Assembly (NCBI RefSeq): GCF_001742745.1
Contig: NZ_MJAK01000001.1
Coordinates: forward strand, 248,001 to 312,000
Direction of reading: 5' to 3'
Source: Curtobacterium sp. ER1/6
GTDB lineage: Bacteria > Actinomycetota > Actinomycetes > Actinomycetales > Microbacteriaceae
DNA length: 64,000 bases
Position 1 is the stretch's first letter. Each line of letters opens with the position of its first letter. Below the pieces are notes generated by a model. The model ran no database searches. It was not told where the DNA came from and saw only the letters and a list, made by a program, of their open reading frames with translations. Positions 22,927-34,000 of the stretch are shown here, piece by piece. The translations under genes were made by a program, and so were the position numbers.

Positions 22927-23720
22927 GCACCCCGACGACGGGAGCCGCCGGGATCGCCGGCGGCGTGTCCGTCCGGGTCGTCCCGTGTCTCGACGTGTCG
23001 GGTGGCCGGGTCGTGAAGGGCGTCAACTTCCTCGACCTGCAGGACGCCGGCGACCCGGTCGAGCTCGCCGCCCGGTACTACGAGCAGGGTGCGGACGAAC
23101 TGACCTTCCTCGACGTCGGAGCGACCGTCGAGAACCGCGCGACGATGTACGAGACGGTCACGCGCACGGCCGAGCAGGTCTTCATCCCGCTCACGGTCGG
23201 CGGCGGCGTCCGGAGCGTCGACGACGTCTCGCGCCTGCAGCAGTGCGGTGCGGACAAGATCGGTGTGAACAGCGCCGCGATCGCGCGTCCGGCCCTGGTC
23301 GGCGAGATCGCGGACCGCTTCGGGGCGCAGGCGGTCGTCCTGTCGCTCGACGTCAAGCGCAGCGACCGGATGCCCTCGGGCTTCGTCGTCACCACGCACG
23401 GCGGGCGCACGGAGTCGGACCTGGACGCGATCGCCTGGGCGCGCGAGGGCGTCGAGCGCGGCGCCGGCGAGCTGCTCGTCAACTCGATCGACGCGGACGG
23501 CACGAAGGAGGGCTTCGACCTCGAGCTCATCGCCGCGGTCCGCGCCGTGTCCCCGGTCCCCGTCATCGGGTCGGGAGGCGCGGGGCGCGTCGAGCACTTC
23601 GCCCCGGCCGTCGAGTCGGGTGCGGACGCGGTCCTCGCCGCGAGCGTCTTCCACCGGGGCGAGATGACCATCGGGGACGTCAAGGACGCGCTGCGCGCGG
23701 CCGGGCACCCGGTCCGCTGA
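22923..23720 (+). CDS. hisF: imidazole glycerol phosphate synthase, cyclase subunit
   Basis: TIM-barrel cyclase that takes ammonia from HisH and makes IGP and AICAR. 265 residues including about 12 extra at the N-terminus. Both catalytic aspartates are in view: [13 protein letters not shown] and [12 protein letters not shown]; phosphate loops VGGGVRS and GSGGAG are present. HisH and HisA are not encoded here. The GTG start overlaps hisG (GTGA). Confidence 0.97.
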   Translation: MSTPTTGAAGIAGGVSVRVVPCLDVSGGRVVKGVNFLDLQDAGDPVELAARYYEQGADELTFLDVGATVENRATMYETVTRTAEQVFIPLTVGGGVRSVDDVSRLQQCGADKIGVNSAAIARPALVGEIADRFGAQAVVLSLDVKRSDRMPSGFVVTTHGGRTESDLDAIAWAREGVERGAGELLVNSIDADGTKEGFDLELIAAVRAVSPVPVIGSGGAGRVEHFAPAVESGADAVLAASVFHRGEMTIGDVKDALRAAGHPVR

Positions 23721-23730
23721 CCGTCCGCCG

Positions 23731-23736
23731 TAGGCT
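23731..23736 (+). promoter_or_regulatory. hisI -10 box
   Basis: TAGGCT nine bases before the ATG at 23746. Near-leaderless promoter for the hisI-trpE unit. Confidence 0.45.
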
Positions 23737-23745
23737 AGGAGCCTC

Positions 23746-24177
23746 ATGACCGACAGCACCAGCACCAGCACGGACGCGGTCCTCGACCGCGCGCGGTTCG
23801 GTGCGGACGGCTTGCTCCCCGCCATCGTGCAGGAGGAGTCCACGAAGGACGTCCTCATGCTCGGCTGGATGGACCGGGAAGCCCTCCGCCGCACCCTCAC
23901 CGAGGGACGGGTGACCTTCTGGTCGCGCTCCCGGCAGGAGTACTGGCGCAAGGGCGACACCTCCGGGCACGCCCAGTACGTCCGCGGGGCGGCGCTCGAC
24001 TGCGACGACGACACCCTGCTCGTCACCGTGCACCAGGTCGGCGCCGCGTGCCACACCGGGGCACACCGCTGCTTCGACGTGGACCCGCTCGACCCCGTCA
24101 CCGCGTCGGCACCCGGCGCGGCGCCGGACGCGGCCGCCACCGCGGACGCGACCGCAGTGGTGGAGGGGACCCGATGA
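23746..24177 (+). CDS. hisI: phosphoribosyl-AMP cyclohydrolase
   Basis: Third histidine step, a zinc enzyme opening the adenine ring of PR-AMP. 143 residues, not fused to HisE. Seen: [32 protein letters not shown], Mg-binding DCDDDTLL and the zinc cysteines in [11 protein letters not shown]. The last 25 residues are an Ala/Thr/Asp-rich tail. Its stop overlaps the trpE start by four bases (ATGA), so a histidine gene is translationally coupled to the first tryptophan gene. Confidence 0.96.
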   Translation: MTDSTSTSTDAVLDRARFGADGLLPAIVQEESTKDVLMLGWMDREALRRTLTEGRVTFWSRSRQEYWRKGDTSGHAQYVRGAALDCDDDTLLVTVHQVGAACHTGAHRCFDVDPLDPVTASAPGAAPDAAATADATAVVEGTR

Positions 24178-25718
24178 GCACCGCGACCCGCTCCGAGGAG
24201 CCGCGCACGACCTCCCGTCCGGACTTCGACGGCCTGCTGGCCGACCACCGCGTCGTCCCGGTCGTCCGCGCCCTCTACGCGGACAGCGAGACGCCGGTCG
24301 GCGTCTACCGCAAGCTCGCGGACGGTCGTCCGGGGTCGTTCCTGCTCGAGTCCGCCGGCCAGGGCGGCCTGTGGTCGCGGTGGTCGTTCGTCGGTGTCCG
24401 GAGCTTCGGCGTGCTGACGCAGGAGAACGACCGCGCCGCATGGATCGACACCGGGATCCCGGCGTCCCGCGCCGTCGACTCGCTCGACGGCGCCCCGCTC
24501 GAGGTGCTCGCCCGCCTGCACGAGCGCTGGGCGACCCCGCGCGTGCCGGGGACGCCGCCGCTCGTCGGCGGGACCGTCGGCTTCATCGGGTGGGAGGCCG
24601 TGCGCCAGCTCGAGCACCTGCCGGACGTGCCGCCCGCGGACTTCGACGTGCCGGGCCAGGCGCTCGCCTTCGTCTCCGAGCTCGCCGCGCTCGACCACCG
24701 CACGGGCCTCGTCCTGCTCGTCGCGAGCGTGCTCAACGACGGCACGGACGAGCCCGACGCGATGTGGCACGACGCCCAGGCGCGGCTCGACCGCATGCAG
24801 GCCGACCTCGTGCAGCCGAGCGCCGCGACCGTCGCGGAGGCGTTCGAGATCGCCGAGCCGACGCCCCGGCACCGGACCACGCCCGACGACTACATGGCGG
24901 CGGTGACCCGGTCGAAGGACTTCATCCGCGACGGCGACGTCTTCCAGGTCGTCATCTCGCAGCGGTTCGACCACGACGTCACGGCCGACCCGCTCGACGT
25001 CTACCGGGTGCTGCGGACCCTCAACCCGAGCCCGTACATGTACTTCCTCGCGCTCGCGGACACCGACGACGAGCGGTTCTGGATCGTCGGCGCGTCGCCC
25101 GAGGCGCTCGTGAAGGTGCAGGACGGTCGGGCGATCACGCACCCGATCGCCGGGTCGCGGCCCCGTGGCGGCACCCCGGTCGAGGACGTCCGCCTGGGCG
25201 AGGAGCTGCTCGCCGACCCGAAGGAGCGCGCGGAGCACCTCATGCTCGTCGACCTCGCGCGCAACGACCTGCAGAAGGTCTGCCGTCCCGGGACCGTCGC
25301 GGTCACCGAGTTCATGACCGTCGAGCGGTTCAGCCACATCATGCACCTGGTGTCGAGCGTCGAGGGCTCGGTCCGTCCCGGGGCGTCGGCGATCGACGTG
25401 TTCCGGGCGACGTTCCCGGCGGGCACCCTGTCCGGGGCGCCGAAGCCGCGCGCGCTCGAGATCATCGACGAGCTCGAGCCGGCGAAGCGCGGGGCGTACG
25501 CGGGGGTGGTCGGGTACTTCGACTTCGCCGGTGACGCCGACCTCGCCATCGCGATCCGCACCGCCCTCATCAAGGACGGCGTCGCCCGGGTGCAGGCCGG
25601 GGCCGGTCTCGTCGCCGACTCGGACCCGCACACCGAGCACGTCGAGGCGGTCAACAAGGCGGCCGCCCCGCTGCGGGCCGTCGCCACCGCCAACCGCATG
25701 CGCGAGGTCCGGTCGTGA
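24174..25718 (+). CDS. trpE: anthranilate synthase component I
   Basis: Chorismate plus ammonia (from TrpG) to anthranilate. 514 residues. Seen: the tryptophan-binding feedback motif LLES (about 57-60), chorismate-site segments [41 protein letters not shown], and [13 protein letters not shown]. The ATG at 24174 is set by ATGA overlap with hisI. The glutaminase TrpG is not in the window. No leader peptide or T-box was found upstream, so control is probably by feedback and the shared hisI promoter. GTGA overlap with the next gene. Confidence 0.96.
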   Translation: MSTATRSEEPRTTSRPDFDGLLADHRVVPVVRALYADSETPVGVYRKLADGRPGSFLLESAGQGGLWSRWSFVGVRSFGVLTQENDRAAWIDTGIPASRAVDSLDGAPLEVLARLHERWATPRVPGTPPLVGGTVGFIGWEAVRQLEHLPDVPPADFDVPGQALAFVSELAALDHRTGLVLLVASVLNDGTDEPDAMWHDAQARLDRMQADLVQPSAATVAEAFEIAEPTPRHRTTPDDYMAAVTRSKDFIRDGDVFQVVISQRFDHDVTADPLDVYRVLRTLNPSPYMYFLALADTDDERFWIVGASPEALVKVQDGRAITHPIAGSRPRGGTPVEDVRLGEELLADPKERAEHLMLVDLARNDLQKVCRPGTVAVTEFMTVERFSHIMHLVSSVEGSVRPGASAIDVFRATFPAGTLSGAPKPRALEIIDELEPAKRGAYAGVVGYFDFAGDADLAIAIRTALIKDGVARVQAGAGLVADSDPHTEHVEAVNKAAAPLRAVATANRMREVRS

Positions 25719-26476
25719 AGCGCTCGCGGTCCCGTCCCCTCGTCGTCGTCGCCGGCCTGGCGGTCGCGGGCATCGTCATGCTCGCGTGGACGCAGACCTG
25801 GTTCACCGTGCACCTGCACGCGGGGACCGCGGTCGTGCCGCGCGTCGTCGCCGACGGTGCCGCGGTCGTGCCGCAGTACACGGCCCTCGCCATCGCGAGC
25901 CTGGCGCTCTTCCTGGCGCTGACGATCGCCGGACGGGTGCTCCGCGTCGTGCTCGCCGCGGTCGAGGTGCTGCTCGGCATCGCGGTCGTCGCGACCGGCG
26001 TGGGAGCACTGACCGACCCGGTGGGCGCGTCGAAGGGCGCCGTCGGCGAGGTCGCCGGCGTCAGCGACACCGGGGCGGTGCGCCAGGTGGTCGAGCGCGT
26101 CGACGTGACGGTCTGGCCGGCGGTCGGCATCGCGGGCGGGGTGCTCGCCGTGCTCCTCGGGGTGCTCGTGTTCGTCGTGCAGCGGTCGTGGCCGGGCCCG
26201 ACGCGCAAGTACGCTGCCGCGACGGCGGGAGCGGCGGCGGACGCACGGGCCGCCGCACCCCTGCACCGCGACGCGATCACCGACTGGGACGACCTGAGCG
26301 CCGGTGCCGACCCGACCGCGCCGGGCACCGTCGACACCGAGCCGGGCGCTGCCCGGCCGGTCGGGGGCACCGCCGGTCCGGACGGCGCGCTGGGGGAGTC
26401 GCCCACGGCCGACACGGTAGGATCGGACCGGCGCCGATCGGACGACGGCGCCGGAGCAGAACGAGGAGCACCGTGA
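25715..26476 (+). CDS. Trp-operon-associated membrane protein
   Basis: 253 residues with four hydrophobic helices (about 8-27, 55-71, 77-99, 130-153), then about 95 disordered residues rich in Ala, Asp and Gly. It corresponds to the actinobacterial family of tryptophan biosynthesis-associated membrane proteins found between trpE and trpC; biochemical role unknown. The GTG start overlaps trpE and its stop overlaps the next start (GTGA both times), so it is made in step with TrpE. A transport or enzyme-tethering role is inference. Confidence 0.88.
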   Translation: MKRSRSRPLVVVAGLAVAGIVMLAWTQTWFTVHLHAGTAVVPRVVADGAAVVPQYTALAIASLALFLALTIAGRVLRVVLAAVEVLLGIAVVATGVGALTDPVGASKGAVGEVAGVSDTGAVRQVVERVDVTVWPAVGIAGGVLAVLLGVLVFVVQRSWPGPTRKYAAATAGAAADARAAAPLHRDAITDWDDLSAGADPTAPGTVDTEPGAARPVGGTAGPDGALGESPTADTVGSDRRRSDDGAGAERGAP

Positions 26477-26712
26477 GCAACACTGAGCCCGCAGAACTCG
26501 GCGAAGGCCACTCGCCCGCCGCCTGGACCGCCGTCGTGATCATGCTGATCGGGTTCGCGGCCGGGACGCTGTTCTTCTGGTTCGACATGGCGTGGGGCGT
26601 CTGGGTCTCGGCTGCCGTCGTGGTGATCGGGCTCGTCGTGGGTGCGGTCATGAAGCGCGCCGGCTACGGGGTCGACGGCCCGAAGTACGTCGCCAAGCAC
26701 CACGCGGAGTAG
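26473..26712 (+). CDS. HGxxPAAW-family small membrane protein
   Basis: 79 residues, two membrane helices (about 19-36 and 41-59). The N-terminus has the diagnostic GHSPAAWTAV stretch. The family recurs in actinobacterial trp operons and has no assigned function. GTGA overlap with the preceding membrane protein gene; trpC starts three bases after its stop. The two small membrane proteins may form one complex (inference from coupling). Confidence 0.87.
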   Translation: MSNTEPAELGEGHSPAAWTAVVIMLIGFAAGTLFFWFDMAWGVWVSAAVVVIGLVVGAVMKRAGYGVDGPKYVAKHHAE

Positions 26713-26714
26713 TC

Positions 26715-27524
26715 GTGCCGAACGTGCTCGAGACCCTCGTCGCGGGCGCCCTCGAGGACGCCGCCACGCGTCGCCTCGACCGCCCGGTCTCCGACGTCGA
26801 ACGCGACCTCGACCGGGTGGCCTCGCCGCTCGACGCCCTGGAGTTCCTGGCGCCCGGTGACCGGGTGAAGGTCCTGGCCGAGGTCAAGCGCGCGAGCCCG
26901 TCACGCGGGTCGATGGCCGCGATCGAGGACCCCGCGTCGCTGGCCGCCGACTACGAGCGTGGTGGCGCCTCGACGATCAGCGTGCTCACCGAGGGACGGA
27001 AGTTCCTCGGAAGCCTCGCCGACCTCGAGGCCGTCAAGGCGCGCGTCGCGTTGCCGGTGCTCCGCAAGGACTTCATCGCGGACCCGTACCAGGTGCTCGA
27101 GGCCCGCGCTGCCGGTGCGGACCTCGTGCTCCTCATCGTGGCCGCGCTCGAGCAGCGGCAGCTCGTCGAGCTGCACGAGCTCGCCGAACAGCTCGGCATG
27201 CGCGTCCTCGTCGAGGCGCACTCGGGTGACGAGGTCGCGCGCGGCCTCGACGCCGGCGCCCGCATCCTCGGCGTGAACGCCCGCGACCTCACCGACTTCT
27301 CGCTGGACCGCGACCTGTTCGGCTCGCTCGCCGACCGCATCCCCGACGCGGTCGTGCGCGTCGCCGAGTCGGCCGTGGCCGGTCCCGCCGACGTCGCCCA
27401 CTACCGCGCAGCGGGTGCCGACGTCGTCCTGGTCGGGGAGGCGCTCGTCACGGGCGCCGACCCTGCCGCCACCCTCGCGTCGTTCATCGCCGCAGCGGAC
27501 GGCCTCGGCCGCCCGCGCGCCTGA
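26715..27524 (+). CDS. trpC: indole-3-glycerol phosphate synthase
   Basis: Closes CdRP to indole-3-glycerol phosphate. 269 residues, mono-functional TIM barrel without the TrpF half. Seen: catalytic Lys in [35 protein letters not shown], and the phosphate-binding GVNARDL and AESAV. GTG at 26715 three bases after the preceding stop was chosen because VLETLVAGA begins the family. trpB follows after 61 bp. Confidence 0.96.
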   Translation: MPNVLETLVAGALEDAATRRLDRPVSDVERDLDRVASPLDALEFLAPGDRVKVLAEVKRASPSRGSMAAIEDPASLAADYERGGASTISVLTEGRKFLGSLADLEAVKARVALPVLRKDFIADPYQVLEARAAGADLVLLIVAALEQRQLVELHELAEQLGMRVLVEAHSGDEVARGLDAGARILGVNARDLTDFSLDRDLFGSLADRIPDAVVRVAESAVAGPADVAHYRAAGADVVLVGEALVTGADPAATLASFIAAADGLGRPRA

Positions 27525-27585
27525 CCGACCCGTCCCCACCGGCCGTCCCGCACCGGGCACGGCCGCACATCCCGGGAGACCCACC

Positions 27586-28800
27586 GTGACCTCACTCCGT
27601 GACCTGCAGGGCCCGTACTTCGGCGACTTCGGCGGACGCTTCGTCCCCGAGTCGCTCGTGCTCGCGCTCGACGAACTCGAGACCGCCTTCCGCGAGGCCT
27701 GGGCCGACCCGGCGTTCCGCCAGGAGCTCGACGAGCTCCAGCGCGGCTACACCGGCCGGCCGTCGATCATCACCGAGGCGCCGCGCTTCGCGAAGCACGC
27801 GGGTGGTGCGCGCATCATCCTCAAGCGCGAGGACCTGAACCACACCGGCTCGCACAAGATCAACAACGTGCTCGGGCAGGCCCTGGTCGCCAAGCGCCTC
27901 GGCAAGACCCGCCTCATCGCGGAGACCGGCGCCGGTCAGCACGGCGTCGCCACCGCCACCGCCGCCGCGCTGTTCGGCATGGACTGCGTCGTCTACATGG
28001 GTGCCGTCGACACCGAGCGCCAGGCCCTCAACGTGGCGCGCATGCGGCTGCTCGGCGCCGAGGTGATCCCGGTCGAGACCGGGTCGCGCACGCTCAAGGA
28101 CGCCATCAACGACGCGCTCCGCGACTGGGTGGCGAACGTCGACTCGACGCACTACCTGCTCGGGACCGTCGCGGGCCCGCACCCGTTCCCGGAGATGGTG
28201 CGCGAGTTCCACAAGGTGATCGGTGAAGAGGCACGCCAGCAGGTCCTCGACCGCATCGGTCGCCTGCCCGACGCCGTCGCCGCGTGCGTCGGCGGCGGGT
28301 CGAACGCGATGGGCATCTTCGAGGCGTTCCTCGACGACGAGTCCGTCCGCCTGCACGGCTACGAGGCCGGCGGCGACGGTCTCGAGACCGGTCGCCACGC
28401 GGCGAGCATCTCGCTCGGTCGCACCGGTGTCCTCCAGGGCACCATGTCGTACCTCATGCAGGACGAGGACGGCCAGACGATCGAGAGCCACAGCATCTCC
28501 GCCGGGCTCGACTACCCGAGCGTCGGCCCGGAGCACGCCTACCTGGCCTCGATCGGCCGTGCCCAGTACGAGCCGATCACCGACGCCGAGGCGATGGAGG
28601 CCTTCCGTCTGCTCGGTCGGACCGAGGGCATCCTGCCCGCCATCGAGTCGGCGCACGCCCTCGCGGGCGCGATCAAGCTCGGCAAGGAGCTCGGACCCGA
28701 CGGCGTCGTGCTCGTGTCCCTCTCCGGACGCGGCGACAAGGACGTGGCGTCCGCCAGCCGCTACTTCGGCATCCTCGACGAGAGCGCGGTGCAGCTGTGA
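27586..28800 (+). CDS. trpB: tryptophan synthase beta chain
   Basis: PLP enzyme condensing indole with serine. 404 residues. PLP Lys lies in [15 protein letters not shown]; other seen motifs are [18 protein letters not shown] and the PLP phosphate loop VGGGSNAMG. The GTG at 27586 follows a GGGAGA ribosome binding site and gives the conserved start [18 protein letters not shown]. It overlaps trpA by four bases (GTGA), as needed for a 1:1 alpha-beta complex. Confidence 0.97.
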   Translation: MTSLRDLQGPYFGDFGGRFVPESLVLALDELETAFREAWADPAFRQELDELQRGYTGRPSIITEAPRFAKHAGGARIILKREDLNHTGSHKINNVLGQALVAKRLGKTRLIAETGAGQHGVATATAAALFGMDCVVYMGAVDTERQALNVARMRLLGAEVIPVETGSRTLKDAINDALRDWVANVDSTHYLLGTVAGPHPFPEMVREFHKVIGEEARQQVLDRIGRLPDAVAACVGGGSNAMGIFEAFLDDESVRLHGYEAGGDGLETGRHAASISLGRTGVLQGTMSYLMQDEDGQTIESHSISAGLDYPSVGPEHAYLASIGRAQYEPITDAEAMEAFRLLGRTEGILPAIESAHALAGAIKLGKELGPDGVVLVSLSGRGDKDVASASRYFGILDESAVQL

Positions 28801-29600
28801 CGAACCCCGGAGCGACCCGCTCGGTCGCCGCGACCATCGACACCGCCAACGCCGAGCGCGCCGGCGCCGTCGTCGGCTACCTGCCGGCCGGCTTCCCGGA
28901 CCTGCAGACGAGCGTCGACGCGGCCGTCGCCCTCGCCGAGAACGGCGTCGACGTCATCGAGCTCGGCCTGCCCTACTCGGACCCGGTCATGGACGGACCG
29001 GTCATCCAGCGCGCGGCGGAGGAGAGCCTGGCGAACGGCTTCCGGGTCGCGCAGGTCTTCGACGCCGTCAACCGGATCACCAGTCGCGTGGACGTGCCGG
29101 TCCTCGTGATGACGTACTGGAACCCGGTGCTCCGCTACGGCGTCGACCGGTTCGCCGACGACCTCGTGGCCTCGGGCGCGTCCGGACTCATCACGCCGGA
29201 CCTCATCCCCGACGAGGGGCACGCCTGGATCGACGCCTCGGAGCGCACCGGGCTCGACCGGGTCTTCCTCGCGGCGCCGTCCTCGACGGACACGCGCATG
29301 GAGCAGGCCGTCCGGTCGAGCCGCGGGTTCGTCTACGCCGTGTCGACGATGGGCGTCACCGGCGCGCGCGTCGGTGTCGACACCGCGGCCCGCACGGTGG
29401 TGTCGCGCCTGCGCGACGCCGGCGTGGAGCGCACCTGCGTCGGCCTCGGGATCTCGACGGCCGACCAGGTCGCCGAGGTGCTCGAGTACGCCGACGGCGC
29501 GATCGTCGGCTCCGCCTTCGTGCGTGCCCTCGCCGACCTCGGCGTCCAGGGGGTCGCGGACCGCGCGGCCGACCTGACGACCGGCGCTCGGCGCCGCTGA
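28797..29600 (+). CDS. trpA: tryptophan synthase alpha chain
   Basis: Retro-aldol cleavage of indole-3-glycerol phosphate, channelling indole to TrpB. 267 residues. Catalytic Glu in [19 protein letters not shown] (about residue 60), catalytic Asp in [11 protein letters not shown], plus [12 protein letters not shown] and [10 protein letters not shown]. The GTG start overlaps trpB. A large hairpin of the dispersed element type follows 15 bp after the stop and probably ends the operon. Confidence 0.97.
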   Translation: MTNPGATRSVAATIDTANAERAGAVVGYLPAGFPDLQTSVDAAVALAENGVDVIELGLPYSDPVMDGPVIQRAAEESLANGFRVAQVFDAVNRITSRVDVPVLVMTYWNPVLRYGVDRFADDLVASGASGLITPDLIPDEGHAWIDASERTGLDRVFLAAPSSTDTRMEQAVRSSRGFVYAVSTMGVTGARVGVDTAARTVVSRLRDAGVERTCVGLGISTADQVAEVLEYADGAIVGSAFVRALADLGVQGVADRAADLTTGARRR

Positions 29601-29615
29601 CGCACCGGGCGTCCG

Positions 29616-29671
29616 GACGGGAGGCGCGGCGCAGGTGACCGGGGTCGGTCACCCGCACCGCGCCTCCCGTC
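29616..29671 (+). terminator. bipartite hairpin after trpA (CGGACGGGAGGC family)
   Basis: Outer 14-bp perfect stem 29616-29629 with 29658-29671 and inner 7-bp stem GGTGACC (29634-29640) with GGTCACC (29647-29653). No T-tract. Trp operon terminator by position. Confidence 0.75.
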
Positions 29672-29734
29672 GGGTCCACGTCACAGTTCCCACAGGACGG
29701 GCGTCCGCGTTCCTGGCGGGCGCGGTTCCCGCGC

Positions 29735-29740
29735 TACAGT
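29735..29740 (+). promoter_or_regulatory. lgt -10 box
   Basis: TACAGT 63 bp before the lgt start, giving a leader of about 55 nt. Unlike most promoters here it is not placed for leaderless initiation. Confidence 0.4.
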
Positions 29741-29802
29741 GAGCGGGGCCGACCCTCCAGCGGCACCGCGGCCGTCCAGCACCGAAAGGCGACAGCACCT
29801 CC

Positions 29803-30798
29803 ATGCCCCTCCTGAGCATCCCGAGCCCGAGCACCGCGTGGCAGTACTTCGACCTGACCGCCTGGCTGCGCGACGTCTTCGGGTGGTCGCTGCCGCTCGA
29901 CTTCCGCATCCACGCCTACGCCATCTGCATCCTGCTCGGCATCGTCGCGGCGGTCGTGCTGGCGAACCGTCGGCTGAACGCCCGGGGCGTCGAACGCTGG
30001 ATCATCATCGACATCGCCATCTGGGCGGTGCCGGCCGGCATCATCGGTGGACGGCTCTTCCACGTGTTCACCCACGTCAGCGACTACTTCGGTCCCGGGC
30101 GCGACCCGTGGTCGTTCCTCTACATCTGGGAGGGCGGCCTCGCGATCTTCGGCGCCCTGATCCTCGGCTCGCTCGGCGCCTGGATCGGCTGCCGCCAGGT
30201 GGGGCTCCGCTTCTCGTCGCTCATCGACGCGATCGCACCGGGCGTCCTGCTCGCCCAGGCGTTCGGACGGCTCGGCAACTACTTCAACCACGAGCTCTTC
30301 GGCATGCCGACGAGCCTGCCGTGGGGCCTGCAGATCGAGTCGACGAACCCGGCGTTCCCGAAGGGCCTGCCCGACGGCACCCTGTTCCACCCGACGTTCC
30401 TCTACGAGATCATCTGGAACGTCGTCGGCGTGGTCGTGATCCTGCTGCTCGACAAGCGCTTCCGGCTCCAGTGGGGCAAGGTCATGGCCCTCTACCTGAT
30501 CTGGTACGGCACCGGCCGCTCGGTCCTCGAGTCGATCCGCGTCGACACGAGCGAGACGTTCTTCGGCGTCCGCACGAACGTCTGGATGTCCTTCGCGGCG
30601 ATCCTGCTCGGCATCGTGATCTTCCTCGTGCAGACGCGACGGCACACCGGCGCCGAGCCGAGCCCGTACGTGCCCGGTCGCGAGCCGCGTCGGAGCACCG
30701 ATGTAGACTCGGACGACACCTGGTCGGAACACGACGACGACGCTCCCGCGGCCGCCGACGACGCCGATCCGGTGCCCGCGACGGGCAGCGCTCGGTAG
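29803..30798 (+). CDS. lgt: phosphatidylglycerol-prolipoprotein diacylglyceryl transferase
   Basis: First lipoprotein maturation step at the cytoplasmic membrane: transfers diacylglyceryl from phosphatidylglycerol to the lipobox Cys. 331 residues, about seven membrane helices. Seen: GGRLFHVFTH, and the Lgt signature GRLGNYFNHELFG (about 162-174). The last 45 residues are an acidic cytosolic tail absent from E. coli Lgt. The ATG follows a GAAAGG site with long spacing. A hairpin 23 bp after the stop (30821-30844) separates it from gltB. Confidence 0.96.
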   Translation: MPLLSIPSPSTAWQYFDLTAWLRDVFGWSLPLDFRIHAYAICILLGIVAAVVLANRRLNARGVERWIIIDIAIWAVPAGIIGGRLFHVFTHVSDYFGPGRDPWSFLYIWEGGLAIFGALILGSLGAWIGCRQVGLRFSSLIDAIAPGVLLAQAFGRLGNYFNHELFGMPTSLPWGLQIESTNPAFPKGLPDGTLFHPTFLYEIIWNVVGVVVILLLDKRFRLQWGKVMALYLIWYGTGRSVLESIRVDTSETFFGVRTNVWMSFAAILLGIVIFLVQTRRHTGAEPSPYVPGREPRRSTDVDSDDTWSEHDDDAPAAADDADPVPATGSAR

Positions 30799-30820
30799 CA
30801 CGCCGACCACCGGTGCGCAC

Positions 30821-30844
30821 CGGTCCGGCCCCGGCGCCGGACCG
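30821..30844 (+). terminator. hairpin after lgt
   Basis: 8-bp perfect stem CGGTCCGG (30821-30828) with CCGGACCG (30837-30844), preceded by a separate 16-bp perfect palindrome (30809-30824) that shares bases with it, so two alternative folds exist. Confidence 0.5.
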
Positions 30845-31076
30845 ACCCGCACCGGGTCACAGCACACCGAGTCACACCGCAACACACCGCGCACGGCACC
30901 CACCGTGCACGGGCACCCGCACCACGGTCGGGCCGCCACGAGCGACCCACCACCTCGCGCGACGCCGGCGGACCCGCATCGGCGACGCGCACGGGCACCA
31001 GTCCCGCCCGCTCGGGCGGAACGCACCACCGGGCCACCGACGTCCCTGTTCCACTTCCTCGTGAGGACGGTTCCCC
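30845..31076 (+). other. C/A-rich, G-poor region upstream of gltB
   Basis: With 30799-30844 this makes a 278-bp gap without a recognised gene. The + strand is full of CAC and ACC trinucleotides and would give a largely unstructured RNA. A GTGAGGA site about 10 bases before the gltB ATG is the likely ribosome binding site. No -10 box could be picked out. Confidence 0.5.
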
Positions 31077-34000
31077 ATGGCGCTCCAGCCAGTCCCTGCC
31101 CCCCGCTCGTCGCGGCCCCTGCCGCCGGCGCACCGTCGCTTCTCGGCCGTGCCCGACGCCGTGGGTGCCTACGACCCCGCGAACGAGAAGGACGCGTGCG
31201 GCCTCGCGATGGTCGCGACGCTCCGCGGCACCGCCGGGCACGACATCGTCGACGCCGCGCTCGGCGCGCTGCGCAACCTCGAGCACCGCGGCGCGGTCGG
31301 CTCCGACGCGGGCACGGGTGACGGCGCCGGCATCCTCTGCCAGGTGCCGGACGCGTTCCTGCGCGACGAGGTCGACTTCGCGCTGCCCGCCGCGGGGGAG
31401 TACGCCGTCGGGACGGCCTACCTGCCGCTGGACGACGACGAGCGGCACGCGGTCAAGGGCGCCGTCGAGCGCATCGCGCGCGAGGAGGGCCTGAAGGTCC
31501 TCGGGTGGCGCGACGTGCCGGTCCGTCCGGAGGTCCTCGGCACGCTCGCCCGCGCGGCGATGCCCGCCTTCGAGCAGCTCTTCGTCGCGTCCACCCGGCA
31601 CGACGTGCACGGCGCGGCCTGGAGCGGCATCGCCCTCGACCGGCAGGCGTTCCGGCTGCGCAAGCGCGCCGAGCACGACGTCGAGGTCTACTTCATGTCG
31701 CTGTCGAGCCGGACCACGGTCTACAAGGGCATGGTCACGACGCTGCAGCTCGAGCCGTTCTACCCGGACCTCAGCGACGAGCGGTTCGCGTCGAAGCTCG
31801 CGATCGTGCACTCGCGGTACTCGACGAACACGTTCCCGTCGTGGCCGCTCGCACAGCCGTTCCGCACCCTCGCCCACAACGGCGAGATCAACACCGTGCG
31901 CGGCAACCGGAACTGGATGCGCGCTCGGCAGTCGCAGCTCGAGAGCGAGCTGCTCGGCGACCTCGCCCCGCTGCTGCCGATCGTCAGCCCCGGCGCGAGC
32001 GACTCGGCGTCCTTCGACGAGACCCTCGAGCTGCTCACGCTCACCGGACGCAGCCTGCCGCACGCGGTGTCGATGATGGTGCCGGAGGCCTGGGAGAACC
32101 AGGTGGGGATGGACGCCGACCTGCGGGCGTTCTACGAGTACCACTCGATGCTCATGGAGCCGTGGGACGGGCCGGCGGCGATCACGTTCACCGACGGTGC
32201 GATCGTCGGCGCGACGCTCGACCGCAACGGCCTGCGTCCGGGGCGCTTCCTCGTGACCGACGACGGGCTCGTCGTGATGGGGTCCGAGACCGGCGTCATC
32301 GACGTGCCGCCGGCGAAGGTCGTCCGCAAGGGCCGCCTGCGCCCGGGCCGGATGTTCGTCGTCGACACCGAGGCCGGCCGGATCATCGAGGACGACGAGG
32401 TCAAGCGTGAGCTGGCCGCGTCGGGCCCGTGGGCGCAGTGGCTCGACGAGGGCCGCATCAACCTCGCCGACCTGCCGGACCGCGAGCACATCGTGCACAC
32501 CCCGGCGTCGGTCACCCGTCGTCAGCGCGCCTTCGGCTACACCGAGGAGGAGGTCCGCATCCTGCTGCGTCCGATGGCGCAGACCGGTGCGGAGCCGCTC
32601 GGTGCGATGGGGTCCGACACCCCGATCGCCGTGCTCTCCGAGCGCCCGCGGCTGCTGTTCGACTACTTCACGCAGCAGTTCGCGCAGGTCACGAACCCGC
32701 CGCTCGACTCGATCCGCGAGCAGGTCGTCACCTCGATGGGCATGGGGCTCGGCCCGGAGCGGAACCTCCTGAGCGCCGGTCCCGAGCACGCGAAGCAGAT
32801 CGTGCTCGACTTCCCGGTCATCGACAACGACGAGCTCGCGAAGATCCAGCACTTCGAGACCACGTCCGGCCGGCACCTGACGGTCACGATCAAGGGGCTG
32901 TACCGGGTCGACGCGGGCAAGAAGGCGATGCAGAAGCGCATCGCCGCGGTGTGCGACGAGGTCGACCAGGCGATCGAGTCGGGCAAGCAGTTCATCGTGC
33001 TGTCCGACCGCGACGGCAACGCCGAGCAGGCGCCGGTCCCGAGCCTGCTGCTGCTCGCCGCCGTGCACCACCACCTCATCCGCACCGAGCAGCGCATGAA
33101 GGTCGGGCTCATCGTCGAGGCCGGCGACGTGCGGGAGGTCCACCACGTCGCGACCCTCATCGGCTACGGCGCCTCGGCGATCAACCCCTACCTGGCGATG
33201 GAGACGTGCGAGAACCTCGTGCGCTCCGGGATGATCACCGGGATCACGCCCGAGCAGGCGGTGAAGAACGTCATCAAGGCGCTCGGCAAGGGCGTCCTGA
33301 AGATCATGTCGAAGATGGGCATCTCGACGGTGTCCAGCTACGCGGGCGCCCAGGCGTTCGAGGCCGTCGGCCTCAGCCAGGAGCTCGTCGACAAGTACTT
33401 CACGGGCACCTCGTCGATCCTCGGCGGCGTCGGCATCGACGTCATCGCGAAGGAGAACGCCGAGCGGCACGCCCAGGCGTACCCGCAGGACGGCGCAGTG
33501 CTCTCGCACGAGCGCCTGCAGACGGGCGGCGAGTACCAGTGGCGTCGCGAGGGACCGCCGCACCTGTTCAACCCCGACACGGTGTTCCGGCTGCAGCACG
33601 CCACCCGTGCGCGGCGGTACGACATCTTCCGCGAGTACTCGCAGGCCGTCGACGACCAGTCCGAGGACCTCATGACGCTCCGCGGGCTGTTCCGGTTCCG
33701 TACCGGCCAGCGGGAGCCGATCGCCCTCGACGAGGTCGAGCCGATCGAGTCGATCGTGCAGCGGTTCAACACCGGTGCGATGTCGTACGGGTCGATCTCG
33801 CAGGAGGCCCACGAGACCCTGGCCATCGCGATGAACCGCCTCGGTGGTCGGTCGAACACCGGCGAGGGCGGCGAGGACGTCGAGCGCCTGCTCGACCCCG
33901 AGCGGCGGAGCGCGATCAAGCAGGTCGCGTCCGGTCGCTTCGGTGTGACGAGCATGTACCTGACCCACGCGACCGACATCCAGCTCAAGATGGCGCAGGG

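Noticed and set aside
24211..24222. CCTCCCGTCCGG in trpE as another element half-site
   Set aside because: The first base of the 12-mer core differs and the residues (TTSRPDF) could arise by codon bias, so it was not counted among the exact hits.
24048..24300. Trp attenuator or T-box before trpE
   Set aside because: trpE overlaps hisI by four bases. No Trp-rich leader frame or T-box-like sequence was seen.
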